From Bacillota bacterium (GTDB lineage: Bacteria; Bacillota; Sulfobacillia; JACIYH01): 64,000 nucleotides of DNA. The translations under genes were made by a program, and so were the position numbers. The stretch covers positions 18,046-82,045 of the forward strand of contig JASEFA010000002.1 in NCBI GenBank assembly GCA_030019365.1, in the 5' to 3' direction. Each line of letters opens with the position of its first letter. Within the stretch, counting starts at the first letter, position 1. Below are positions 7,952-15,998 of this stretch, piece by piece. Under the pieces are notes generated by a model. The model saw only the letters and a list, made by a program, of their open reading frames with translations. It had not been told where the DNA came from and ran no database searches.

Positions 7952-9016
7952 TCAGCCTCCGGATCTAGCGGTGATGAGGCCCAGGAGAAGCCTTCCCGCC
8001 TCCCGGCAGTTACGGGCCAGCAAATCCAGGGTGGAAGGGTCAGCCCCGTCCACATGGACGCCCGCCACTCCCACCACCGGCGAGCACGTCACCCGCGCCA
8101 GCTCGTCGGCCAGGGGACGGATCACCTCTTCCTCCTTGTGGGCCGGCAGGTTGATCACCGAGGAGGTGCAGCTCGACCTCTCCGGGTCGGCCAGGCTGGG
8201 TCGCGGCACGCTCACCACCACGGTGCCCACGTGGGTGCGGTCGCCCCCGAACAGCCCCACCACGTAGCCGTCGTCGGTGGCCCAGGCCCGGGCCTGCACC
8301 CGCAGGTGCCCTTCACCCGCCCGCGCCTCCCACTCCCGCAGGCGCCCCTCCGCCGCCCCCGCCTCGCGCTCCCACCATCCGCCCCCGCTCGTGCCTGCTT
8401 CGTGCTGCGGCCGGGCGGCAGCCTCCTCGCGCTGCTCCGCTTCACCCTGGCCTTCCCAGCGCGGGCTCAACCGGTGGGATATACCCAGGTGATCCAGGAT
8501 CCGTGCCACGGTATGGTCGACCAGGTCGGCCGGGGAGGCAGGATGGCAGTAAAAGGCGGGCATGGGGGGAAGGACCACCACTCCCAGTCGCGCCAGCCGC
8601 AACAGGTTCCCCAGGTGAACGGCACTGAGCGGGGTCTCCCGGGGAACCACGATGAGCCGCCGCCGCTCCTTCAGGCACACGTCGGCCGCCCGGACGATGA
8701 GATCGGCGGAGTAGCCGTGGGCGATGGCCGCCGCCGTCTTCATGCTGCAGGGGGCGATGACCATCCCGTCTACGGGGAAGCTTCCACTCGCCACCGGCGC
8801 GCCCAGGTCGTCGGGGCTGTGGGTATGGGTGGCCATCCCCCTCAGCCCGTCAGGGGGAAGCCCCGTCTCCAGGCGCACGGTCTCCCATCCCCACCGGCTG
8901 ACGATGAGGTGGGTTTCCCTTCCCGCCTCCCGCAGGACTTCCAGGAGGCGGACGCCGTACACCGCCCCCGAAGCTCCCGTGATGGCCACTATGACCCGCG
9001 CCATCTCTGCCACCAT
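7952..9016 (-). CDS. Flavin prenyltransferase (UbiX-like) fused to LpdD-like domain
   Basis: A two-domain protein of 354 residues. Residues about 5-190 are a UbiX/Pad1-type flavin prenyltransferase, which attaches a dimethylallyl group to FMN to make the prenyl-FMN cofactor of UbiD decarboxylases. Visible motifs are ITGASGAVYG, APCSMKTAAAIAHGY and VVPRETPLS. A charged Glu/Arg/Gly-rich linker (about 190-240) follows. Residues about 240-350 resemble the small LpdD protein of gallate decarboxylase systems, a prenyl-flavin chaperone-like domain (THVGTVVVSVPRPSL, AHKEEEVIRPLADELA, VAGVHVDGADPS). UbiX is usually a stand-alone protein of about 190 residues, so the fusion is notable. No UbiD gene is in the window. 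Start ATG 9016 overlaps the SsnA stop by one base; ATG 9004 is an alternative. The UbiX call is strong, the LpdD call moderate. Confidence 0.85.
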   Translation of the reverse strand: MVAEMARVIVAITGASGAVYGVRLLEVLREAGRETHLIVSRWGWETVRLETGLPPDGLRGMATHTHSPDDLGAPVASGSFPVDGMVIAPCSMKTAAAIAHGYSADLIVRAADVCLKERRRLIVVPRETPLSAVHLGNLLRLARLGVVVLPPMPAFYCHPASPADLVDHTVARILDHLGISHRLSPRWEGQGEAEQREEAAARPQHEAGTSGGGWWEREAGAAEGRLREWEARAGEGHLRVQARAWATDDGYVVGLFGGDRTHVGTVVVSVPRPSLADPERSSCTSSVINLPAHKEEEVIRPLADELARVTCSPVVGVAGVHVDGADPSTLDLLARNCREAGRLLLGLITARSGG

Positions 9017-10359
9017 CAGTACCGCTGCCAGAGGGCCCGGGCCCGTTCCCGCGACCGGGCCAGGATGGCCTCTTCATCCACGGCCTGGAACTCACCACCG
9101 CGCACGAGGATGCGCCCCCCCACCATCACGGTGTCCACGGCCGACCCCGGCACCCCGTATGTGAGGTGACCCATGTAGTTGGTCTCGTCCAGGGGAGTGA
9201 AGGGCCGGTAATCCACCAGGATGATGTCGGCGTATCCTCCTTCCGTGATCCGTCCCAGGGGACGGTCCCAGTACCGGGCCGCCAGGCGGGCACTGTTCAC
9301 CCAGGTCACTCGCCTGAGCTCTTCGCCCCCCATCACGCGGGGATCCTCCCGGTCCAGGCGGGCGACCATGGCGGCGAGGTTCATCTCCCGCCACAGGTCG
9401 AGGAAGCCATCGCCGCCCAGCACCACGTTGATCCCGGCCTCCAGCAGCGCGGGGACGGGCGACGTACCCACGGCGTTGTTCATGTTCGACTGGGGGTTGT
9501 GGGCCACCGTGCATCCCCTCTCCCGCAGGGTGGCGATCTCCTCTTCGCCCACCAGGACGCAGTGAGCCGCGATGCTATTCTCCCCCAGCACCCCCGCTTC
9601 CGCCAGGCGCCGCACGGGATGCTTCCCGAACTGGCGCCGCGACTCCTCTACGTCGGCCTCCCCCTCCGCCACATGGACGTGAAACCCGGCCCCCAGACTG
9701 TTACCCATCGCCGCGGCCATGTGCAGGGTCTCCTCGCCCACCGTGAAGGAAGCGTGCAGCCCGAAGGCTGCTCTGAGGAGCGGTCCACCTTCCTTCCGGC
9801 ACCGCTCGACGAAGCGGCAGTTCTCCTCCAGCCCCCGGCGCGCCACGTCCGGGCCGTCCCGGTCCGACACCTCGTAGCACAGGCAGCCCCGCACCCCCAG
9901 GTCGGTGAAGGCACGTGCCACCTGGTCCAGGCTTCCCGGGCAGACGCGGGGGCTGGCATGGTGATCGAAGAGCGTGGTGACCCCGTGCCGGACGGCCTCC
10001 AGCAGCCCGGCCAGGGACTGGTAGTAGTTGTCTTCCGGCGTCAGGGCCTTGTCCAGCCGCCACCACAGCCGCTCCAGGATCTGGCGAAAGCTCCCCGCCG
10101 GCTCCCCCCGGCCGGGAATGCCGCGCGCCCACTGCCCGTACAGGTGGGTGTGCCCCGTCACCAGCCCGGGCAGGATGAGCATCCCGCCCGCATCGACGAA
10201 GGGCACCCCCGGGTGGCGGACCCGCATCTCGGCCGTGGCACCGACCTCTTTCACCATTTCTCCTTCCACCAGGACCGCCCCGTCGGGGAAGAACCGGTTG
10301 CGTTCCTCCATGGTGATGAGGATGCCGTTGCCCACCAGCGTCCTCGTTTCCGTCCCCAC
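9016..10359 (-). CDS. ssnA: SsnA-like aminohydrolase
   Basis: A 447-residue amidohydrolase resembling SsnA, the aminohydrolase of the selenium-linked purine/hydantoin cluster of Escherichia coli and clostridia. Metal-ligand motifs are all visible: TGHTHLYGQ (about residue 70), HVHVAEGE, AAHCVLVGEEE and GGDGFLDLW. The segment ALTPEDNYYQSLAGLLEAV, then TTLFDHHASPR, is characteristic of SsnA. In known clusters ssnA sits beside dihydropyrimidinase and carbamoyltransferase genes; here the next gene upstream is the dihydropyrimidinase, and a carbamoyltransferase and carbamate kinase occur at 62353-64000. The true substrate of SsnA is not established in any organism I know of. Its stop overlaps the start of the UbiX-LpdD gene. 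Confidence 0.87.
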   Translation of the reverse strand: MGTETRTLVGNGILITMEERNRFFPDGAVLVEGEMVKEVGATAEMRVRHPGVPFVDAGGMLILPGLVTGHTHLYGQWARGIPGRGEPAGSFRQILERLWWRLDKALTPEDNYYQSLAGLLEAVRHGVTTLFDHHASPRVCPGSLDQVARAFTDLGVRGCLCYEVSDRDGPDVARRGLEENCRFVERCRKEGGPLLRAAFGLHASFTVGEETLHMAAAMGNSLGAGFHVHVAEGEADVEESRRQFGKHPVRRLAEAGVLGENSIAAHCVLVGEEEIATLRERGCTVAHNPQSNMNNAVGTSPVPALLEAGINVVLGGDGFLDLWREMNLAAMVARLDREDPRVMGGEELRRVTWVNSARLAARYWDRPLGRITEGGYADIILVDYRPFTPLDETNYMGHLTYGVPGSAVDTVMVGGRILVRGGEFQAVDEEAILARSRERARALWQRY

Positions 10360-10424
10360 TTCCCCACCCCCTGGTCTCGGACAGCTCCCTCACTGGCCCC
10401 TGCCTGCCGGCCCCGGTCGGGCAC

Positions 10425-10507
10425 CCGGCGTCATCACACCGCCGGCGCGTCCAGATGGAGGCCCCCAGCCGGCGTCATCACGCAGCCGGGACGTCCAGAT
10501 AGAGGCC
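10425..10507. repeat. 44-base tandem duplication of the 3' end of the hydantoinase gene
   Basis: Two copies of a 39-base segment (10425-10463 and 10469-10507) with a 44-base period and few mismatches. The second copy contains the last codons and stop of the hydantoinase gene (GLYLDVPAA-stop). The first copy, past that stop, reads GLHLDAPAV-stop in the same manner. It looks like a tandem duplication of the gene tail now lying in the intergenic spacer before ssnA. Confidence 0.85.
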
Positions 10508-11872
10508 GCGGCCCGGCCGCCCGCAAAACTCGCCTTCCTCTACGATGACCTCTCCCCGGGAGATCACCATGCGCGGCCAGCCCTGCAGATCCCACCCCTC
10601 ATAGGGAGACCAGCGCAGCGCAGGCCCTGACCCCGCTATACCCACCTTCTGCCTGGCGCAGGGGTCGACCAACACCAGATCGGCGTCCGCCCCGGGGAGG
10701 AGCGTCCCCTTACGGGGATAGAGGCGGAAGGCGCCGGCCGCGGCCGTACTGGTCAGCTCCGCCAGCCGGGGAATGTCAATATGCCCCGCCACCACTCCCA
10801 GCGTGTACGTCAGGGGCAGGAAGGTGGCGAACCCGGGGAGACCACCCGGAACCCGGAGGAAGTGGGGAGCGGCGTCCTTTTGGGCCACGCTCAGGGCGCA
10901 ATGGTCCGTGCCCAGGAAATCCACCTGGCCGGCGGCAATCCCCCGCCAGAGGGCATGCTGATCCTCCAAGGTCCGCAGAGGCGGGCTGCAGATGAAGCGG
11001 TGGCCGTCCTCTCGCGCGTACACCGAATCGTCCAGGGCCAGGTAGTGGGGGGCCGTCTCCACCCAGGCGACCCGGCCGGAGCCGCCTCTCCGGCGCAGTG
11101 CCCCCTGCTCCCGGCGGGCGGCTATCACCGCCGCCAGCCCTTCTCTGCTGGACAGGTGGCGGATGCACACGGGAGCCCCTTCCAGCCGCGCCAGGGTGAG
11201 CACACGATACACCGCTTCTCCTTCCGCCAGTGCGGGCCGGGTGTGGGGAAACCGGGCAGCTCCGCCGTGCGCTTCCCTCACCCGCGCGGTCATCGCCTCC
11301 ACCACGGCAGCCGATTCGGCATGGACGGTGGCCAGGGCCCCCGTACGCCCGACAGCACCCAGGGACGCCAGCAGGCCCCGGTCATCCACCATGAGGCCGG
11401 GATTGACCGTATATAGCTTGAACGAACGCACTCCCCCGCCGGCCAGAGCGGGTACCTCGGCCAGGGTGTCGGGGTCGGGGGAAGTAATGGTCACGCTGAA
11501 GGCATAATCCACCACCGCGCGTCCCCCGGCCTGCGTCCGCCTCTCCTGGAGGGACTCAGCAAGGCTTTGACCGGGCCGCGCCTGAGCGAAGTCACTCACC
11601 GTGGTGATGCCGCCGCAGGCGGCGGCCACCGTCCCGGTGTACCAGTCATCGCAGGTGGCAATGCCGCTGGCCAAAGACATCGCAATGTGAGTGTGGGGGT
11701 CGATCAAACCGGGCAGCACCAGGAGGCCGCGGGCGTCCACCACCTTCCCGGCCCGGAAACGCCCGAGCTGACCCAGAGCAGCCACCCGTCCGGCCCGGAC
11801 ACCCACGTCGATTTCGCCCCAATCCCGAGGCCCGTAAACCCGTCCGCCCTGCACCACCAGGTCAAAATCCAC
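10478..11872 (-). CDS. Dihydropyrimidinase/hydantoinase family hydrolase
   Basis: Cyclic-amidohydrolase of 464 residues that opens six- or five-membered cyclic ureides (dihydropyrimidines, hydantoins, allantoin-like rings) to N-carbamoyl amino acids. Visible binuclear metal site: IDPHTHI, the lysine expected to be carbamylated in SFKLYTVNPG, VHAES, IRHLSS and GTDHCALS. GTG 11872 is preferred because VDFDLVVQGGRVY matches the usual N-terminus and an AAGGGG lies upstream; GTG 11884 is the alternative. It is the first gene of the six-gene operon ending at 4338. The product would feed ureido acids towards carbamoyl transfer. Allantoinase and D-hydantoinase cannot be excluded. Confidence 0.88.
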   Translation of the reverse strand: MDFDLVVQGGRVYGPRDWGEIDVGVRAGRVAALGQLGRFRAGKVVDARGLLVLPGLIDPHTHIAMSLASGIATCDDWYTGTVAAACGGITTVSDFAQARPGQSLAESLQERRTQAGGRAVVDYAFSVTITSPDPDTLAEVPALAGGGVRSFKLYTVNPGLMVDDRGLLASLGAVGRTGALATVHAESAAVVEAMTARVREAHGGAARFPHTRPALAEGEAVYRVLTLARLEGAPVCIRHLSSREGLAAVIAARREQGALRRRGGSGRVAWVETAPHYLALDDSVYAREDGHRFICSPPLRTLEDQHALWRGIAAGQVDFLGTDHCALSVAQKDAAPHFLRVPGGLPGFATFLPLTYTLGVVAGHIDIPRLAELTSTAAAGAFRLYPRKGTLLPGADADLVLVDPCARQKVGIAGSGPALRWSPYEGWDLQGWPRMVISRGEVIVEEGEFCGRPGRGLYLDVPAA

Positions 11873-11952
11873 GGGCCACCCCACCCCTTGGTCGCTGCCA
11901 CTTCACAGTTCGCCCCATCCCGGCGTCTTTCCTCCGCCACCATGTAACAGTT

Positions 11953-11976
11953 GCGCGGACCCTCGCGGGTCCGCGC
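11953..11976 (-). terminator. Possible hairpin terminator of rnpB
   Basis: A perfect ten-pair inverted repeat (GCGCGGACCC and its complement around a four-base loop) lies about 12 bases past the 3' end of the RNase P RNA. No clear U-tract follows on the minus strand, so it may act as a weak terminator or a processing barrier. Confidence 0.5.
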
Positions 11977-11987
11977 CCGAATGCGGT

Positions 11988-12371
11988 GAGCAGGTCTGTA
12001 AGCCGAATTCTGTGCCCCCGCGACCGGCCGCACCGGTGGGCGGGGCGGCAACCATCCATCTGGGACCCCGGTTGCCCGGGGCCTCCTGCGACCTAACCCG
12101 GGGAGTCCACGGGCCGCCTCATTCTCCCCCTACTTGGTCTTGCTCCGGGTGGGGTTTACCTAGCGAGCCGGTCGCCCGGCTCCTGGTGGTCTCTTACACC
12201 ACCATTGCACCCTTACCTTCGGGACATACACTCCCGCAGGCGGTTTCTTTCTGTGGCACTGTCCCTGGGGTTGCCCCCGCTGGACGTTATCCAGCACCCT
12301 GCCCTGTGGAGTTCGGACTTTCCTCGAACACGACCTCGCGGTCATTGTGCCCGCGGTTGCCCAACCTGCTC
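11988..12371 (-). ncRNA. rnpB: RNase P RNA component
   Basis: Catalytic RNA that trims the 5' leader of precursor tRNAs. On the minus strand the 5' part contains the invariant GAGGAAAGTCCG followed by a CTCC, and the 3' part contains ACAGAATTCGGCTTA. Between them lie the conserved stems and the GGTAAGGGTGCAA segment. The terminal P1 helix is formed by GAGCAGG at the 5' end (from 12371) and CCTGCTC at the 3' end (to 11988), giving about 384 nucleotides. A good promoter ends just upstream and a hairpin follows. Ends are placed from P1 pairing and could be off by a few bases. Confidence 0.97.
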
Positions 12372-12378
12372 TATGAAC

Positions 12379-12407
12379 AGCTTAACATCCCTTCCCCACC
12401 TCGTCAA
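12379..12407 (-). promoter_or_regulatory. Promoter of rnpB
   Basis: On the minus strand -35 TTGACG (12407-12402) and -10 TAAGCT (12384-12379) are 17 bases apart. The predicted start falls near 12372, exactly at the 5' end expected from the P1 helix of the RNase P RNA. Confidence 0.75.
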
Positions 12408-12961
12408 CTTCCCTGTACTGCTGCACCACTGCTTCGCACAGCACTACTGCTGTACTACTTCCGCCATGGCAGCGCAATGTGCCGAAAACTGGCCCAGACT
12501 CAGCCAATAACTGCGCCAGAAAAAGCGCGCACGGACGAGTCCGCCAACCAGTCCACCCACCTTGTCCATCTGCCCTTACCAAACCTGAGCACAACTACCC
12601 CAGTTACTCAAGTATATACCACCATTTTCTGGAGACACCAGCCTCCATATCTCGCAGGAACCCTCCGGCCTCAGGAGAGGCGGACCAGTATGCCAGAATC
12701 TGGCTCATACTGGGAAGGGGAGTTCGCCAGTTTTCGGCGCACTCCCCTTGTTGAGGGACTTCACCGGCCCCGGCGACCTGCCTGATGCGGGCCCAGCGGT
12801 GTACTACGAATTCCTGCTACCGGCACAGGGCAGAGGCCAGGAGGGGTGGTTGGAGCAGCGGGCACGAGAAGGAGTGCGGGCGGTCGACGTCGAATACTGA
12901 CGAAGAGCCGGCACTCAAGGGGGTAGCCGGTCTTGAGCTTTTGCACGGAGGTCGATGTTCC
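12408..12961. other. Gene-poor spacer between rnpB promoter and NEW3 gene
   Basis: About 550 bases without a gene I can support. It is less GC-rich than its surroundings, especially 12590-12720. No consensus promoter for the plus-strand gene at 12962 could be picked out, although one must lie here. Several short open frames exist but none has a convincing ribosome-binding site or recognisable protein. It may hold a decayed gene or an unrecognised structured RNA. Confidence 0.5.
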
Positions 12962-14155
12962 ATGGGTGGTGCGCATCGCGTCGTTGGAGTCGGGTGGGGG
13001 AAGCGGCTGGTTCCCGCCCTGGTTGCAGTGTTGTTCCTCTGCGCCACGCTGGGCCTGCCGGCACGGGCCCGCGCCCAGGGCCTGGTCCTTTTCACGCCCT
13101 TCCCCGGGGTGGTGGCCAGGCCGGGAGAAACCCTCACCTTTCAGCTGCACCTTTCTGCCCGGGGCCCGGGCGGCCAGAAAGTGACTCTGTACGTGACCGG
13201 GCAACCGAAGGGATGGGAGGCCTTCCTCCTGGGTGAGGGCCGCCAGGTCTACCAGGTGTACGTACCCGCAGATCAGGAGCAGGAGGTCCAGCTACAGGTC
13301 AAGGTACCTGATGATGCCCGGCCCGGCGAGGCGCACGTAACGGTGAGCGCCCGTTCCGCCGCCGGAACCGCCAGCCTGCAGGTGAGCATCCGGGTCAGTA
13401 CCGAGGAGGCGGGTCCCGACCGGCTGGTGACCCAGTATCCTTCCCTCACCGGCCCGAGCAACGCCACCTTCAGTTTCCGCCTGGATCTGACCAACAATGG
13501 GCCTCGCGAGCGCTCCTACAGCCTGCGCGCCGACGCCCCGGACGGATGGCAGGTCACCTTCAGTCCCGCATACGAGCAGAAGCAGATCGCCGGCCTGACC
13601 CTGGGCGCGGGGGAAACCAGAGGCCTGGATGTGCAGGTCAGGCCCCCCCAGAAGGTGGCGGCCGGCCGGTACAACATCACGGTGCAGGCCCTCTCCGCAG
13701 CCAGCCAGGCGTCCGCGGCCCTCGAGCTCAACATCCTGGGAACCTTCGAGCTGAAGCTCACCACCCCCTCGGGGCGGCTCAGCGCCGACGCCAACCCGGG
13801 GCGGGAAACCCCGGTCAAACTGGTGGTGGACAACACCGGCAGCGCCGACCTGGGACGGGTCACCTTCTCTTCCAGCCCGCCCCCCAGCTGGTCGGTGCGT
13901 TTCGATCCCGAAAGCATTGACGTTCTGCGGGCGGGGGAAAGCCGGGAGGTCACCGCCTACATCAAACCTGACAGTCGCGCCATCGCCGGCGACTACGTGG
14001 TGACCCTCAGCACCAGCTCTCAGGGCGCGTGGGAGAGCGCGGACTTTCGGGTGACGGTCCTCACCCCCACCGCCTGGGGGATGGTGGGGATCGCCCTGGT
14101 GGCAGCGGTGATGGCGGGCGTGTGGGCCACGTTCCGCAAGTACGGCCGCCGCTGA
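12962..14155 (+). CDS. Exported NEW3-domain membrane protein linked to an ABC exporter
   Basis: A 397-residue surface protein. ATG 12962 follows GGAGGT at nine bases. The open frame extends upstream to 12785 but without a signal, so the shorter form is chosen. A signal peptide or anchor (VPALVAVLFLCATLGLPARARAQ) leads into three to four beta-sandwich repeats of the NEW3/COG1470 kind (for example LTNNGPRERSYSLRADAPDGW and VDNTGSADLGRVTFSSSPPP). A C-terminal membrane helix (about residues 368-390) ends in the basic tail FRKYGRR. Such proteins regularly precede an ABC ATPase and ABC-2 permease, as here. The role is not established; proposed roles are cell-envelope binding or assisting export. 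Confidence 0.8.
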   Translation: MGGAHRVVGVGWGKRLVPALVAVLFLCATLGLPARARAQGLVLFTPFPGVVARPGETLTFQLHLSARGPGGQKVTLYVTGQPKGWEAFLLGEGRQVYQVYVPADQEQEVQLQVKVPDDARPGEAHVTVSARSAAGTASLQVSIRVSTEEAGPDRLVTQYPSLTGPSNATFSFRLDLTNNGPRERSYSLRADAPDGWQVTFSPAYEQKQIAGLTLGAGETRGLDVQVRPPQKVAAGRYNITVQALSAASQASAALELNILGTFELKLTTPSGRLSADANPGRETPVKLVVDNTGSADLGRVTFSSSPPPSWSVRFDPESIDVLRAGESREVTAYIKPDSRAIAGDYVVTLSTSSQGAWESADFRVTVLTPTAWGMVGIALVAAVMAGVWATFRKYGRR

Positions 14156-14232
14156 CCCGCCCGGGACAGCACGAGCTGCGCGGGCCCCAGGTATCCGGAA
14201 CTGTAAGTCGGTCACTTGAGGCGGGTAGTGCC

Positions 14233-14979
14233 ATGGAAAAGGACGTCATCGTCAGCCTGCGGGGACTGACGAAGAAATACGGCAACCTGGTGGCGGTGGA
14301 CCACCTGGATCTGGACATCTACAGGGGTGAGGTTTTCGGGCTGCTGGGGCCGAACGGGGCTGGCAAGACCACCACCATCCTCATGCTCCTGGGCCTCACC
14401 GAGCCCACCGAGGGGACGGTGCGGGTGGCGGGCCACGATCCCGCCCGCGAGCCCCTGGCGGTAAAGGCCATGGTGGGATACCTTCCCGACAACGTGGGAT
14501 TCTACGAGGACATGACCGGACGGGAGAACCTCCGCTATACCGCCCGACTGAACCACATCCCGCTCCCGGAGGCAGAAAGGCAAATCGCGCGGTTGCTGGA
14601 GACGGTGGGGCTGGGGGATGTCGGTGACCGGGCCGTCCGGGAGTACTCGCGGGGCATGCGCCAGCGCCTGGGGATGGCCGACGCCCTGGTCAAAGATCCC
14701 CGCCTGCTCATCCTGGATGAACCCACCCTGGGGATCGACCCCGAGGGGGTGCAGGAGGTGCTGGCCCTCATCGTCCGCCTGGCCCAGGAGGAACAGCGCG
14801 CGGTCCTGATCTCGTCCCACCTGCTGTATCAGGTGCAGGAGATATGCGACCGCGTGGCCATCTTCGTGCGGGGACGGCTGGTCGACCCCGGGCCCGTCTC
14901 CGTGCGGGAGCTGGTGGCCAGCGGGCGGAGCCTGGATCACTACTACCGCCAGTATTTCCAGGGGGGTGACTCCCGGTGA
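14233..14979 (+). CDS. ABC-2 type transporter ATP-binding protein
   Basis: A 248-residue ATPase of the DrrA/NosF/CcmA exporter class, cytoplasmic. Walker A is GPNGAGKTTT (about residue 39), the signature is EYSRGMRQRLGMADAL (a common variant of LSGGQ in this class), Walker B is LLILDEPTLGIDP, and the switch histidine is in ISSHLLYQVQ. Start ATG 14233 has only a weak GAGG upstream, 77 bases after the NEW3 gene. Its stop overlaps the permease start. With its neighbours it probably forms an exporter or envelope-maintenance complex; the substrate is unknown. Confidence 0.93.
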   Translation: MEKDVIVSLRGLTKKYGNLVAVDHLDLDIYRGEVFGLLGPNGAGKTTTILMLLGLTEPTEGTVRVAGHDPAREPLAVKAMVGYLPDNVGFYEDMTGRENLRYTARLNHIPLPEAERQIARLLETVGLGDVGDRAVREYSRGMRQRLGMADALVKDPRLLILDEPTLGIDPEGVQEVLALIVRLAQEEQRAVLISSHLLYQVQEICDRVAIFVRGRLVDPGPVSVRELVASGRSLDHYYRQYFQGGDSR

Positions 14980-15998
14980 AGCCGGGCATGGGTGCAAGCG
15001 TTACGCCGGCTGCGCTCTCCTCTCTATGGCAAAGGGTGAAGCACAGCACTTCCTCCTGGTCGAGCGGAGGCCTGGGAGTGGTGTGCGCCAAAGAGATAGG
15101 GGATCACACCTCCAGCATCCGCTTCCTCATCCTCTTTCTGCTGGTGGGCATCACCGGACTGAGCAGCATGTACGTCGGGGCCCAGAGCATCCGCGAGACC
15201 GTGGCCCAGGAGGGGAGCCACTTCGTCTTCCTGCGCCTGTTCACCACCTCGGGCAGCCTGCCCCCCTTCATCGCCTTTGTGTCCTTCCTGGGCCCCCTGG
15301 TGGGACTGGCCATGGGATTCGACGCCATCGTGGGCGAACGTACTCGCGGCACCCTCAGCCGCCTGCTGTCCCAGCCCATATATCGGGATGACGTCATCAA
15401 CGGCAAGTTCCTGGCTGGCATCTCCATGCTGGGATGGATGATGGGATCCCTGGGCCTGCTGGTGGCCGGGCTGGGTCTCATCCTGACGGGAGTGCCACCC
15501 ACCACGGAAGAGGTGGTGCGGGTCCTGGCCTACCTGGTGGTGACGGTAATCTACGTGGCCTTCTGGCTGGCCCTGGGTATCCTCTTTTCGGTCATATTCC
15601 GGCAGGCGGCCAGCTCGGCACTGGCGGGCATCGCGGTGTGGCTGTTCTTCGCCGTCTTCGCCCGCCTGCTGGCCGGTCTGATAGCGGACACCTTCTTCCC
15701 CGTAACGCAAGACACCCCGGTGGACGTGGCCCTGCGCAACGCCCGCTGGCACCTGGGCCTGGCTCGCCTCTCCCCCACCGTCCTCTACGAAGAGGCCATC
15801 ATAACCCTGCTCAACCCCAGCATTCGCACCCTGGGTCCCTTCCTGCTGGAACAGGTGCAGGGCGCCATCGCCGGGTTCCTGTCCCCGGGGCAAAGCCTGC
15901 TCCTGGTGTGGCCCCACCTGGTGACCCTCGTCGCTCTCACCGCGGGCGTTTTCGGGGTCGCCTACTACCTCTTCATCCGCCAGGAAATCCGGGCCTGA
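14976..15998 (+). CDS. ABC-2 family permease (NosY-like)
   Basis: Membrane permease of 340 residues that pairs with the preceding ATPase. GTG 14976 overlaps the ATPase stop (GTGA), so the two are translationally coupled. About six hydrophobic segments are visible, beginning IRFLILFLLVGITGLSSMYVG, and the ABC-2 signature region AMGFDAIVGERTRGTLSRLLSQPIYRDDVINGKFLAG lies near residues 110-150. The last 26 bases overlap the end of the convergent glutamate synthase gene. Substrate unknown. Confidence 0.88.
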   Translation: MKPGMGASVTPAALSSLWQRVKHSTSSWSSGGLGVVCAKEIGDHTSSIRFLILFLLVGITGLSSMYVGAQSIRETVAQEGSHFVFLRLFTTSGSLPPFIAFVSFLGPLVGLAMGFDAIVGERTRGTLSRLLSQPIYRDDVINGKFLAGISMLGWMMGSLGLLVAGLGLILTGVPPTTEEVVRVLAYLVVTVIYVAFWLALGILFSVIFRQAASSALAGIAVWLFFAVFARLLAGLIADTFFPVTQDTPVDVALRNARWHLGLARLSPTVLYEEAIITLLNPSIRTLGPFLLEQVQGAIAGFLSPGQSLLLVWPHLVTLVALTAGVFGVAYYLFIRQEIRA

